The position numbers and the translations under genes are program-made. 64,000 nt of DNA from the NCBI GenBank assembly GCA_963205415.1, contig CAUJJS010000254.1, positions 1-64,000 on the forward strand, read 5' to 3'. Below the pieces are notes generated by a model. It ran no database searches, was not told where the DNA came from, and saw only the letters and a list, made by a program, of their open reading frames with translations. This document shows positions 41,565 to 51,350 of the stretch, piece after piece. The stretch is from Pseudomonadota bacterium (GTDB lineage: Bacteria; Pseudomonadota; Gammaproteobacteria; Xanthomonadales; Xanthomonadaceae). How positions within the stretch are numbered: position 1 is the first letter of the stretch; every line of letters begins with the position of its first letter.

Positions 41565-41980
41565 CAAGGACTTCCGGCGTAAAACCCGAGCTGGCGCGCC
41601 GCTAGGTCGCGCATCACCTCTTCGGCACCGCCACCAATGGCGTTGACCTTGACCTCGCGGTAAATGCGTTCCACCTTGACACCGCGCATGAAGGCGGCGC
41701 CGCCGTGCAGTTGCACCGCCTCGCTGGCGCAATAGGCCATGGTCTGGGTCCCGGCGGCGATGGCCGCAACGCGCGCGATGTTGGCGCCTTGCTCACCGGC
41801 GGGTTCGACGCAGCCGAGGATGATGTCGTCCACGAAGGCGGTGTCCAGGGCGTTGCGGTCGCGTAGCGCCTGCAGCGCGGTGATGGCCAAACTGATGGGC
41901 GTGGTGCCGTGCAGCGCACCCGAGCTGCGGCCCTTGCCGCGCGGCGTGCGCACGGCGTCATAGATGAATGCGTTGGTCAT
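41564..41980 (-). pseudogene. chimeric ORF: thiolase N-terminus fused in frame to an acyl-CoA dehydrogenase C-terminus (138 aa)
   Basis: MTNAFIYDAVRTPRGKGRSSGALHGTTPISLAITALQALRDRN..ILGCVEPAGEQGANIARVAAIAAG (thiolase) then YCASEAVQLHGGAAFMRGVKVERIYREVKVNAIGGGAEEVMRDLAARQLGF (ACAD). Confidence 0.85.
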
Positions 41981-42049
41981 GGTGGGTTTCCTTCTTTTTG
42001 AATCTGCGGAAGCGATAGGCAAGATGGCGGAAACGGCTGGCGGCGGGTG

Positions 42050-43186
42050 CTACAGCGTACGGCTGATGATTTCCTTCATGATTTCGTTGGCGCCACCGTA
42101 GATGCGCGCGACGCGCGCATCTGCATAGGCACGGGCGATCGGGTACTCCCACATGTAGCCGAAGCCGCCGAACATCTGCAGGCATTGGTCGATCACCTTG
42201 CAGTGCAGGTCGGTGGTCCAGTACTTGGCCATCGCGGCGGTGGCGGCATCAAGCTGACCGTCCATCAGCAGGCCGAGCAGGCGGTCGACAAAGACCTGTG
42301 CGATCTGCACCTCGGTCTTCATATCGGCGAGCTTGAAGCGGTTGTGCTGGAAGTCAATCACGCGCTGGCCGAAGGCCTCTCGATCCTTGGTGTAGGCCAG
42401 CGTCCATTCCAGCGCGGCCTCGGCGCGCGCCACCGCGCCGATGGCGATCTGCATGCGCTCCCAGGCCAGTTTCTGCATCAGCAGGAAAAAGCCCTTGCCC
42501 TCGCCGCCGAGGATGTTGCTGACCGGCACGCGCACGTGGTCGAAGAAGAGTTCCGAGGTGTCCTGCGCCTTCATGCCGATCTTCTCAAGGTTGCGCCCGC
42601 GCGTGAAACCGGGGCGATTGGTCTCGAGCAGCACCAGCGAGGTGCCCTTGGCGCCTTGCATCGGGTCGGTCTTGACGACGACGATCACCAAGTCGGCGTT
42701 CTGGCCGTTGGTGATGAAGGTCTTTTGACCATTGATCACCAGTTCGTCGCCGTCACGGACCGCACTGGCGCGCACGTTTTGCAGGTCGCTGCCGGCGCCC
42801 GGCTCGGTCATGGCGATGGCGCCAATCACCTCGCCGGTGGCCATCTTCGGCAGCCAACTGCGCTTTTGCTCCTCGGTGCCGTAGGCCAGGATGTAGGGTG
42901 CCACGATGTCGGAGTGCAGGCCGAAGCCGAGCCCGCTCGTGCCGGCGCGCGAGACTTCTTCAATAAGCACGGCACTGTGCAGGCGCGTGCCGCCACCGCC
43001 GCCGTATTGTTCGGGTATGGCGGGACATAGCAGGCCCGCGGCGCCGGCCTTGCGCCAGACGGCGCGCGGCACGATGCCATCGGTTTCCCAGCCGGCGTGA
43101 TGGGGGATGACTTCTTCTTCCAGAAAACGGTGAGCCTGGTCCCGGAAGAGTTCGTGTTCTTCACCGAAGATGGTGCGGTTGAGCAT
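42050..43186 (-). CDS. acyl-CoA dehydrogenase
   Basis: IAMTEPGAGSDLQNVRASAVRDGDELVINGQKTFITNGQ; QMFGGFGYMWEYPIARAYADARVARIYGGANEIMKEIISRTL. Confidence 0.92.
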   Translation of the reverse strand: MLNRTIFGEEHELFRDQAHRFLEEEVIPHHAGWETDGIVPRAVWRKAGAAGLLCPAIPEQYGGGGGTRLHSAVLIEEVSRAGTSGLGFGLHSDIVAPYILAYGTEEQKRSWLPKMATGEVIGAIAMTEPGAGSDLQNVRASAVRDGDELVINGQKTFITNGQNADLVIVVVKTDPMQGAKGTSLVLLETNRPGFTRGRNLEKIGMKAQDTSELFFDHVRVPVSNILGGEGKGFFLLMQKLAWERMQIAIGAVARAEAALEWTLAYTKDREAFGQRVIDFQHNRFKLADMKTEVQIAQVFVDRLLGLLMDGQLDAATAAMAKYWTTDLHCKVIDQCLQMFGGFGYMWEYPIARAYADARVARIYGGANEIMKEIISRTL

Positions 43187-43323
43187 GGGTCTGTCCTTGA
43201 AGCGTTTGACACCGGCACGGCCGACGGCTGCGAAGAGGCTCGTCCACGCGGGAACGCGCCGGAAGCGCCCAACGCGCGATAAGACCATCAACCAAACGCT
43301 TGTTAGATGTTATATTATACGGC

Positions 43324-43929
43324 ATGAGACAGGAGCGAAACAACCTACTCCCGCGCAGAAATGCGATCCTGGCAACCGCAGCGAGCCAGTTCCGGCACCA
43401 GGGTTTCGAGCGCACTTCGGTGCGCGAGATTGCCCAGGCCCGAGGCATGACTTCCGGCTCGTTCTTCTACCATTTCTCCACCAAGGAGGAACTGCTGGTG
43501 GCGATCATGGAGGAGGGCGTTCGCGACATCATGCAGTCGGTGCGCGACGGGCTGGCTGGGGGGACTCGCCTGCCCGAGCTGCTGCTGCTGTCGATGGTGC
43601 GCAGTCACCTGAAGGCCTTGCTGGGTCCGCGGCTCGACGCGATGACTGTGCTGCTCTACGAGTGGCGCAGCCTTTCGCCGGCCGCCCAAACCCGGGTGAT
43701 GGCATCGCGCGACGCCTACGAGGCCTTGTGGATGGCGCCGATCAGCGAGGCTGCGGCGCTGGGCCTGGTCGACACCGATGTCTTGCTGGTGCGCCAGACG
43801 GTGCTCGGCGCCCTCAACTGGACGGCGCAGTGGTACCGGCCTTGCGGGCGGCTGGACGTCGACGCGCTGGCGCAGCGCATGTACACGAATGCAGTTTCCT
43901 CGTGTGGCCGCATCGGGAGTGAACCGTGA
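43324..43929 (+). CDS. TetR-family transcriptional regulator
   Basis: AILATAASQFRHQGFERTSVREIAQARGMTSGSFFYHFSTKEELLVAIMEEG. Confidence 0.9.
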   Translation: MRQERNNLLPRRNAILATAASQFRHQGFERTSVREIAQARGMTSGSFFYHFSTKEELLVAIMEEGVRDIMQSVRDGLAGGTRLPELLLLSMVRSHLKALLGPRLDAMTVLLYEWRSLSPAAQTRVMASRDAYEALWMAPISEAAALGLVDTDVLLVRQTVLGALNWTAQWYRPCGRLDVDALAQRMYTNAVSSCGRIGSEP

Positions 43930-44000
43930 TTGAGCGGGCCGGATTCGGCTCCGTTCTTGCTGTTTTTGAATTGTTTATTTTTTAATCACATGGAGATAAA

Positions 44001-44750
44001 GTGAAGATACTGGTCGCTGTCAAGCGGGTGCTGGACTACAACGTCAAGGCCCGCGTCAAGTCCGACGGTTCGGGAGTCGATCTCGCGAACCAGAAATTGT
44101 CCATGAACCCGTTCGACGAGATTGCCTGCGAAGAGGCGGTGCGACTTAGGGAGGCCGGTGTCGCTTCTGAAGTGATAGTCGTGTCCTGCGGCCCGACCGT
44201 TTGCCAGGAGACGCTGCGCAGCGCGATGGCCATCGGCGCCGATCGCGGCGTGCTGATCGAAACCGACGCCGGGCTCGAACCGCTGGCGGTGGCCAAACTG
44301 ATGCAGCACGTGGCCACCAAAGAAGGCGTGCAGTTCGCCATCTTCGGAAAGCAGGCGATCGATGACGACGCTGGTCAGACTGGCCAGATGTTTGGCGCGC
44401 TGATGGGCTGGGCCCAGGCCAGCTTCGCCTCCAAGGTGGAGATCAGCGGCGACACCGCCACCATCACGCGCGAGATCGACGGTGGCCTGGAAACCCTGGC
44501 CATGAAGCTGCCGGCCGTGATCACGACCGACCTGCGCCTGAATGAGCCGCGCTTCATCACGCTGCCCAACATCATGAAGGCCAAGAAAAAGACGCTTGAA
44601 GTGGTCAAGGCGGCCGAGCTCGGCATCGACATCGCGCCGCGCACCGTGACCCTGCACGTCAGCGAGCCCGCGACGCGCAAGGCCGGCATCAAGGTAGCCG
44701 ACACGGCCGAACTCGTCAAACGACTCAGAGAAGAAGCGAAGGTGATCTGA
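44001..44750 (+). CDS. etfB: electron transfer flavoprotein subunit beta
   Basis: [78 protein letters not shown]. Confidence 0.95.
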   Translation: MKILVAVKRVLDYNVKARVKSDGSGVDLANQKLSMNPFDEIACEEAVRLREAGVASEVIVVSCGPTVCQETLRSAMAIGADRGVLIETDAGLEPLAVAKLMQHVATKEGVQFAIFGKQAIDDDAGQTGQMFGALMGWAQASFASKVEISGDTATITREIDGGLETLAMKLPAVITTDLRLNEPRFITLPNIMKAKKKTLEVVKAAELGIDIAPRTVTLHVSEPATRKAGIKVADTAELVKRLREEAKVI

Positions 44751-45688
44751 TGACAACCCTGATCATTGCGGAACACGACAACGCAGTACTCAAAGCGGCA
44801 ACGCTGAACACGATTGCTGCCGCCACGCGCATCGGCGGCGACATTCATGTGCTGGTGGCGGGTCGCAATTGCGCTGCTGTTGCCCAGGCTGCTGCAGCGG
44901 TCGCGGGCGTGAGCAAGGTGCTGCACGCCGACGCGGCGCACTACGAGGGCCATTTGGCAGAGAACCTGGCCGCGCTGGTGCATTCACGCGTGCGCGCCGA
45001 TGCTGGCTACACCCATGTGCTTGCGCCGGCTACGGCCTTTGGCAAAAACGTGCTGCCGCGTGTGTCGGCATTGCTGGACGCCTCCCAGGTGTCGGACGTG
45101 ATCGCGATCGAATCGCCCGACACCTTCCTGCGCCCGTTCTATGCCGGCAACGCGCTGGCCCGCGTGCAATCGAAGGATGCCATCAAGGTGCTGAGCATTC
45201 GCACCACCGCCTTCGACCCGGTCGGTGCGGGCGGCACGGCAGCGGTCGAGGCGCTGGCCGCGGCTGGCGATCTCGGGTTGACCACGTTAGTCGGACGTGA
45301 GGTCGTGAAGCTGGAACGGCCGGAACTCACCGCCGCGTCGGTCATCGTGTCCGGTGGGCGTGGCCTGGGCGCGGCCGACAAATTTCACGCCGTGCTGGAG
45401 CCGTTGGCCGACAAGCTTGGTGCTGCGCTCGGAGCGTCGCGCGCCGCCGTTGACGCCGGCTACGCACCCAATGACTACCAGGTCGGCCAGACCGGCAAGA
45501 TCGTCGCGCCGCAGCTGTACTTGGCGGTCGGCATCTCGGGCGCCATTCAGCACCTGGCCGGCATGAAGGACAGCAAGGTGATTGTTGCCATCAACAAGGA
45601 CGCCGAAGCACCGATCTTCCAGGTTGCCGACTATGGCCTGGTGGCCGATCTGTTTAGCGCCGTGCCGGAACTCATCGCCGCGCTGTAG
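44750..45688 (+). CDS. etfA: electron transfer flavoprotein subunit alpha
   Basis: LIIAEHDNAVLKAATLNTIAAA; VVSGGRGLGAADKFHAVLEPLADKLGAALGASRAAVDAGYAPNDYQVGQTGKIVAPQLYLAVGISGAIQHLAGMKDSKVIVAINKDAEAPIFQVADYGLVADLF. Confidence 0.95.
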   Translation: MTTLIIAEHDNAVLKAATLNTIAAATRIGGDIHVLVAGRNCAAVAQAAAAVAGVSKVLHADAAHYEGHLAENLAALVHSRVRADAGYTHVLAPATAFGKNVLPRVSALLDASQVSDVIAIESPDTFLRPFYAGNALARVQSKDAIKVLSIRTTAFDPVGAGGTAAVEALAAAGDLGLTTLVGREVVKLERPELTAASVIVSGGRGLGAADKFHAVLEPLADKLGAALGASRAAVDAGYAPNDYQVGQTGKIVAPQLYLAVGISGAIQHLAGMKDSKVIVAINKDAEAPIFQVADYGLVADLFSAVPELIAAL

Positions 45689-45997
45689 CGGGTGCCTGGG
45701 GCGGGTCGTCGCGGTCAGCCCGGGTAGGTCCAGCCCCGTCACTGCTGCTCATGACTGCTGGTCAGGCTTGCACCCCACTCCTAACTAACAACCGTTCTGC
45801 TACTATGCTGGGGTACCTCACGCCCAGGCCGGTCGGTACCCGACAGGTAGAAACGGTCGTTCTTGTTTGCCATCCCACTTCACTCCAAGGAAGACTCCCA
45901 TGTCCGTCGAACCGCTATCCTCACGACCGGCGCCGGTGACGAGCATTGCGGCCTTTCGTACCCGCTCGCGCGCCAGCAAGTAAAAAAGGGCGGCGCC

Positions 45998-47182
45998 GTG
46001 CAAGGCATTCTGAGTGGCATCACCGTCATCGATCTGTCCCGCTTGATTGCCGGGCCTTACGCGGCCATGGTGCTGGCCGACCTGGGCGCGCGCGTCATCA
46101 AGGTCGAGGCCATGACCGGCGAGGAGGGGCGGCATTTTGGCCCGCCGTTTTATGGCGACTCCAGCGTCGCTTTCATGACCTGCAACCGGGGCAAGGAGTC
46201 GATCGCGCTGGACATACGCGCCCCGGCCGGGCGCGCGGTGCTGGAGCGGCTGATTTCAAAAGCCCAGGTGCTGGTGCACAATTTTCGACCCGACTTTACC
46301 GAGGCCCATGCGCTGACCTACGACGCGGTGCGGCGCCTCAACCCGACGATGGTGTACTACATGGTCAGCGCCTTTGGTGAGCAGAGCGACTACCGGCTCA
46401 GGCCCTCGGTCGACAGCGTGGTGCAGGGCATTGCGGGTGCCTTTTATGCCAGTGGTGAAGAAGGCGATGCACCGGTTCGTATCGGCTTGCCGATCATCGA
46501 TGTGGCGTCCGGCATGTGCGGCGCTTTGGGCGTGCTGGCCGCGGTGATTCACCAGCAGCAGACCGGCCAGGGGCAGCGCGTGTAGCTGTCGCTGGTGGAC
46601 ACCCTGTTCAATTTCATGGCGAGCAAGGTGGGTGAATATGCGGTTGAACAGCGCGAGCCGATTCGCTCGGTGAACCTGCCGATTGCTGTGCCGAGCCGTC
46701 ACTTTCGCGGCTCCGACGGTGCCTGGTTCAGTGTGTCGGTGGTGAATGAAGGGGCGTTCAAGCGGTTTTGCGCCGTCATCGAGCGGCCCGAGTGGCTCAC
46801 CGATCCGCGTTACCAGCGCAACGCCGTGCGCATTGCCAACCGAGTGGCGCTGCTGGCTGAACTGGAGGCGATTTTCATCACCCGGCCGGCGGCCATCTGG
46901 GTCGCCGCCTTCGAGGCTGCGGACATTCCCTGTGGTCCGGTGAACACGGTATCCGAGGCCATGGCCGACCCGGTGCTGGCCGGTCGCTTTGTTGAACATC
47001 CGGCGATGCCTGGCCTGCCGCTGATCCCCTTTCCGGCGCAACTTGCCGCGGGCATGCGCCGGCCCGACGCCATGCCGCCACCGCCCAAGTTGGGCGAGCA
47101 CAGTCGGAACATTCTCGACGAGCTGGGTTACAGCCCGGCCGAAGTGGGATCAACTCGTGAAAGACTGCGTGACATCACATGA
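45998..47182 (+). pseudogene. CaiB/BaiF CoA-transferase with in-frame TAG at 46583..46585
   Basis: ILSGITVIDLSRLIAGPYAAMVLADLGARVIKVEAMTGEEGRHFGPPFYGDSSVAFMTCNRGKESIALDI..QTGQGQRV-stop-LSLVDTLFNFMASKVGEYA, same frame on both sides. Confidence 0.88.
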
Positions 47183-47232
47183 GTTGAACCATCGTCATCA
47201 GTAGATCCCAGACTTTAATAGGAGAGCTAGGC

Positions 47233-48015
47233 ATGTCGGACCAGGAAGTTATTTACGAAGTCAAGAATTTCGTCGCCACCATCACCATCAACCGGCCCAA
47301 GACGCTCAATGCCTTCACCGGGGACACGATCAAGGACATGGAGCGACTGCTGGCCCAGGCCGGCAGCGATCCGAAGGTGGGTGTCATCGTGCTGACCGGC
47401 ACTGGTGAGCGCGCCTTTTGCGTCGGCGGTGATGTCAATTGGGAAAAGGGTGAAGGGGGCAAGAGCGGCCTGCAGGACCTGGAGTTCCACTTCAACCGGC
47501 AGATCGCCGAATGCCCCAAGCCGGTGATCGCGCGCGTCAATGGCTATGCCATTGGCGCCGGTCACCACATTGCCTACTTTTGTGACTTCACGATTGCCGC
47601 CGAGCACGCGATCTTCGGCCAGAACGGGCCACGCGTCGGCTCACCGGCGGGCGGCTACATCGTCTCGCACGCGGCCAATGTTCTTGGCCACAAGCGGGCG
47701 CGCGAGCTGTGGATGCTGTGCCGCCGCTACAGCGCGAAGCAGGCGTTCGACTGGGGTCTGGCCAATTCTGTGGTGCCGATGGCCCAGCTCGACGCGGAGG
47801 TGCAGAAGTATTGCGACGAATTGCTGTCGCTGTCACCGACCTGTCTGAAGATTGTCAAGCGTTCGTTCTACCACCACATGGCGCCGATCATGGGCAAGGA
47901 CATGAACGACCTGATCCAGGAAGTGGCGCCCAATTATTTCAACACCGGCGAGCAGCAGGAAGGGGCCAGCGCCTTTCTTGAAAAACGCAAGCCCGACTTC
48001 AGAAAATTCCGCTAA
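47233..48015 (+). CDS. enoyl-CoA hydratase-superfamily hydrolase, BadI/MenB-like (candidate 2-ketocyclohexanecarboxyl-CoA hydrolase)
   Basis: GERAFCVGGDVNWE, GQNGPRVGSPAGGYIVSHAANVLGHKRARELWMLCRRYSAKQAFDWGLANSVVP, EGASAFLEKRKPDFRKFR. Confidence 0.7.
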   Translation: MSDQEVIYEVKNFVATITINRPKTLNAFTGDTIKDMERLLAQAGSDPKVGVIVLTGTGERAFCVGGDVNWEKGEGGKSGLQDLEFHFNRQIAECPKPVIARVNGYAIGAGHHIAYFCDFTIAAEHAIFGQNGPRVGSPAGGYIVSHAANVLGHKRARELWMLCRRYSAKQAFDWGLANSVVPMAQLDAEVQKYCDELLSLSPTCLKIVKRSFYHHMAPIMGKDMNDLIQEVAPNYFNTGEQQEGASAFLEKRKPDFRKFR

Positions 48016-48144
48016 CCGGTAACCTTTGTCCTGCGCGGCTCGGCGGGGAACTTTTAGATAAACTTGGCGCGGCTCTCAAAACCGTTCGATCGCCGCCTGC
48101 ATCCCATCTATCGGCAGAGCGATGTTTTTCAAGGGATTTTTAGT

Positions 48145-49419
48145 TTGATTTTTCTGCGTCGCCGTATCTTGAAATCCGTGGCCGGGGCTTTATTTGTCCC
48201 GGCCGTTTCTCTGGCACAGCCTTTATTTCCCCCCGTGAAAATCGCCATGATCGAGGGCCTCTCCGGCGGCAACGCCAATGGCGGCGAAGCAGTCTTTCGC
48301 AACCTGGTCTGGGCGGTGGAGCGCGTCAATCAGCGCGGCGGCGTTCGCACTGCCGAAGGCGCGCGTCTGCTTCAGCTCGATCGCTACGACAGCAAGGGGC
48401 AGATCGAGGAGGCGCTCTCCACCATGCGATCTGCCATCGACGACGGCGCGCAGTTCATCTTCCAGGGCAATTCGTCCGCAGTTGCGGCTGCGCTGATTGA
48501 TGCTGTCAACAAGCACAACGAGCGCGAACCCCGGCGCCGGGTGCTGTTTCTCAACTACTCTGCCGTCGATCCCATCCTGACCAACGAAAAGTGCAGTTTC
48601 TGGCATTTCCGGTTCGATGCACATGCCGACATGCGAATGGCGGCCCTGATGACGGTGTTGCGGCAGGATGCGTCGCTCAAGTCGGTGTACCTGCTGGGGC
48701 AGGACTACAGTTTCGGCCAGGCCGTGCTGCGCGAAGCCCGCAAGCAGCTCCGTGCGCAGCGGCCCGACGTCCAGATCGTCGGCGAAGAGTTGCACCCGCT
48801 GCTGCGCGTCAAGGATTTCGCGCCCTACGCCACCAAGATCAAGGCCAGTGGTGCGGGCGCCGTGATCACGGGGAACTTCAGCAATGACCTGACGCTGCTG
48901 GTGAAGGCCGCCAGAGAGGTGGGCTTCGATGGCAAGTTCTAAACGTTCTACGGCAATGCGCTTGGTGCGCCTGCCGCGATCGGGGAGGCTGGACTCGGCA
49001 AGGTCATTGCAGTGGCCGACTGGCTGCCCAATGCGCCCGGCGCGCAGAGCGAGGCTTTTTATGAGTCGTTTCGCAAGCGCTATCCGAGACCGGCTGACGA
49101 CTACGTCCACATGCGGATGCATCTGATGGTCGAGGCACTTGCACAGGCAATCGATGCGGCGCGCAGCACGGATGCGATTGCGGTCGCCAATGCGCTGGAA
49201 CGCGTGACGGTGAATTTCCACGGTCAGTCCGGCGCCATGCGCGCCGCTGATCACCAATTCCAGCAACCGCTGGTCGTGGGCGTGATGGACCGCATGGGCA
49301 CGCCTGGCGTGAAGTTCGATGTTGAAGGCTCTGGGTACGGATTTCGCGTGATACGCAGCATTACCGTCGCTCAGGCAGAAATGCCCAGCGTTTGTAAGAT
49401 GACCCGCCACATTTCCTGA
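48145..49419 (+). pseudogene. ABC transporter substrate-binding protein (branched-chain amino acid type) with in-frame TAA at 48940..48942
   Basis: Signal-peptide-like LIFLRRRILKSVAGALFVPAVSLAQP; KIAMIEGLSGGNANGGEAVFRNLVWAVERVNQRGGV; ..GKF-stop-TFYGNALGAPAAIGEAGLGKVIAVADWLPN..EAFYESFRKRYPRPADDYVHMRMHLMVEALAQAID. Confidence 0.82.
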
Positions 49420-49426
49420 AACGCCC

Positions 49427-50179
49427 ATGCGCCCAGCCATCGAGAACCTTGAAGAATCCCGCATTCGTGAAGTCGCCAACGCGGGCATCGGGCGCAGCGA
49501 TGTGCTGGCCTTCTGGTTCGGCGAAAGCGACGAGGTGACGCCAGAGTTCATCCGCCGGGCCGCGATCGAATCGCTGGAAAAGGCAGAGACCTTCTATTCG
49601 CACAACCTGGGCTTGCCCGAGCTGCGTCAAGCGGTGTCCGCCTATTCCAGCAAGCTCCATGGCAGTATTGGCTCGGACCGTATCGCCATCACATCCGGGA
49701 GCGTCAATGCGTTGATGCTGGCGGTTCAGGCGCTTGTCGATGCGGGCGATGAAGTCGTGGCCGTCACGCCCGTCTGGCCCAATCTCGTGGCGCAACCGGT
49801 GATCATGGGCGCGAAACTCAAATCCGTTCCGCTCGAACCCAGGGGCGGTGCCTGGACGCTGGACCTTGACAAGCTGCTGGCCTCGATCACCTCGGCCATG
49901 AAGCTGCTGATCATCAATGCACCCAACAATCCCACCGGCTGGACGCTCACCCGCGACGAGCAGCTGGCGATCCTTGCGCACTGCCGCACGACTGGCACAT
50001 GGATCCTGGCCGACGAGGTGTATGAGCGCCTCTACTACGAACCGACAACCAACAGCTGCGCACCCAGCTTCCTGGATGTGGCTTCCAGCGACGACCGCCT
50101 GGTGGTCGCACGCAGTTTTTCCAGGAGCTTCCTGATGACTGGGTGGCGGCTGGGCTGGCTCGTGATGCCGCCGCACTAA
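49427..50179 (+). pseudogene. class I/II PLP-dependent aminotransferase, C-terminally truncated, Lys-to-Arg at the PLP motif
   Basis: INAPNNPTGWTLTRDEQLAILAHCRTTGTWILADEVYERLYY; VARSFSRSFLMTGWRLGWLVMPPH-stop (expected SFSK). Confidence 0.82.
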
Positions 50180-50181
50180 AA

Positions 50182-51339
50182 ATGATGAACCAAGAACGTT
50201 ACCCCGAGTTGCGTGCCGCGCTGCGCGATCTTTTCAAACGCTTTCCCGACGAGTATTTTCGCAAGATTGACGACGCCCGTGCTTACCCCGAGGCGTGTGT
50301 GGACGCGCTGACCCGGGCCGGCTGGCTGGCGGTGATGATTCCGCAGGAGTACGGCGGTGCCGGCCTGGGTCTGGCCGAAGCCTCTGTGGTGATGGAAGAG
50401 GTCAACCGCTGCGGCGGCAACGCCGGCGCCTGCCACGGCCAGATGTACAACATGGGCACATTGCTGCGCCATGGCTCCGACGAGCAAAAGCGCCGCTATC
50501 TGCCCAAAATCGCCAGCGGCGACCTGCGCCTGCAATCCATGGGCGTGACCGAGCCATCCACAGGCACCGACACCACCAAGATCAAGACCACCGCGGTCAA
50601 GCAGGGCGACCGCTATGTGGTCAATGGCCAGAAGGTCTGGATCTCGCGCATCCAGCACTCCGACCTGATGATTCTGCTGGCACGCACCACCCCACTCAAA
50701 GATGTGACGCGCAAGTCCGACGGCATGTCGATCTTCATGGTCGACCTGCACCAGGCCATTGGCCAGGGCATGACGGTGAACCCGATCCGCAACATGGTCA
50801 ACCACGAGACCAACGAGCTGTTTTTTGATAACCTCGAAATCCCGGCCGAGAACCTGATCGGCGAGGAGGGTAAAGGTTTCAGATACATCCTTGACGGTCT
50901 GAACGCCGAGCGCACTCTGATTGCCGCCGAGTGCATTGGCGACGCCCGTTGGTTCGTCGAGCGCAGCACCCGCTACGCCCGTGATCGGCGTGTGTTTGAC
51001 CGCCCGATCGGACAGAACCAGGGCGTGCAGTTTCCGCTGGCCGAAGCCCACATCGAAACCGAGGCCGCCGACCTGATGCGCTGGCGCGCCTGCGAACTGT
51101 TTGACGCGCACCAGCCCTGCGGCGCCGAGGCCAACATGGCCAAGTACCTGGCGGCCAAAGCCTCCTGGGAGGCGGCCAACACCGCCATTCAGACCCATGG
51201 CGGCTTCGGCTTTGCCTGCGAATACGATATCGAGCGCAAGTTCCGCGAGACCCGGCTGTACCAGGTAGCGCCGATCTCCACCAACCTGATCCTGAGCTAC
51301 GTGGCCGAGCACGTGCTCGGGCTGCCACGCTCATTCTGA
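50182..51339 (+). CDS. acyl-CoA dehydrogenase
   Basis: MGVTEPSTGTDTTKIKTTAVKQGDRYVVNGQKVWIS; IQTHGGFGFACEYDIERKFRETRLYQVAPISTNLILSYVAEHVLGLPRSF. Confidence 0.92.
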   Translation: MMNQERYPELRAALRDLFKRFPDEYFRKIDDARAYPEACVDALTRAGWLAVMIPQEYGGAGLGLAEASVVMEEVNRCGGNAGACHGQMYNMGTLLRHGSDEQKRRYLPKIASGDLRLQSMGVTEPSTGTDTTKIKTTAVKQGDRYVVNGQKVWISRIQHSDLMILLARTTPLKDVTRKSDGMSIFMVDLHQAIGQGMTVNPIRNMVNHETNELFFDNLEIPAENLIGEEGKGFRYILDGLNAERTLIAAECIGDARWFVERSTRYARDRRVFDRPIGQNQGVQFPLAEAHIETEAADLMRWRACELFDAHQPCGAEANMAKYLAAKASWEAANTAIQTHGGFGFACEYDIERKFRETRLYQVAPISTNLILSYVAEHVLGLPRSF

Positions 51340-51350
51340 AAGAAATTGCC

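Noticed and set aside
45689-45997. Possible terminator or small gene between etfA and the CaiB pseudogene
   Set aside because: GC-rich partial dyads without a U-tract and short ORFs without homology; nothing supportable.
48223-49551. 442-aa minus-strand ORF spanning the substrate-binding-protein pseudogene
   Set aside because: Looks long because the sense gene has a stop, but the plus strand has coherent periplasmic-binding-protein sequence on both sides of the stop; the minus ORF has none.
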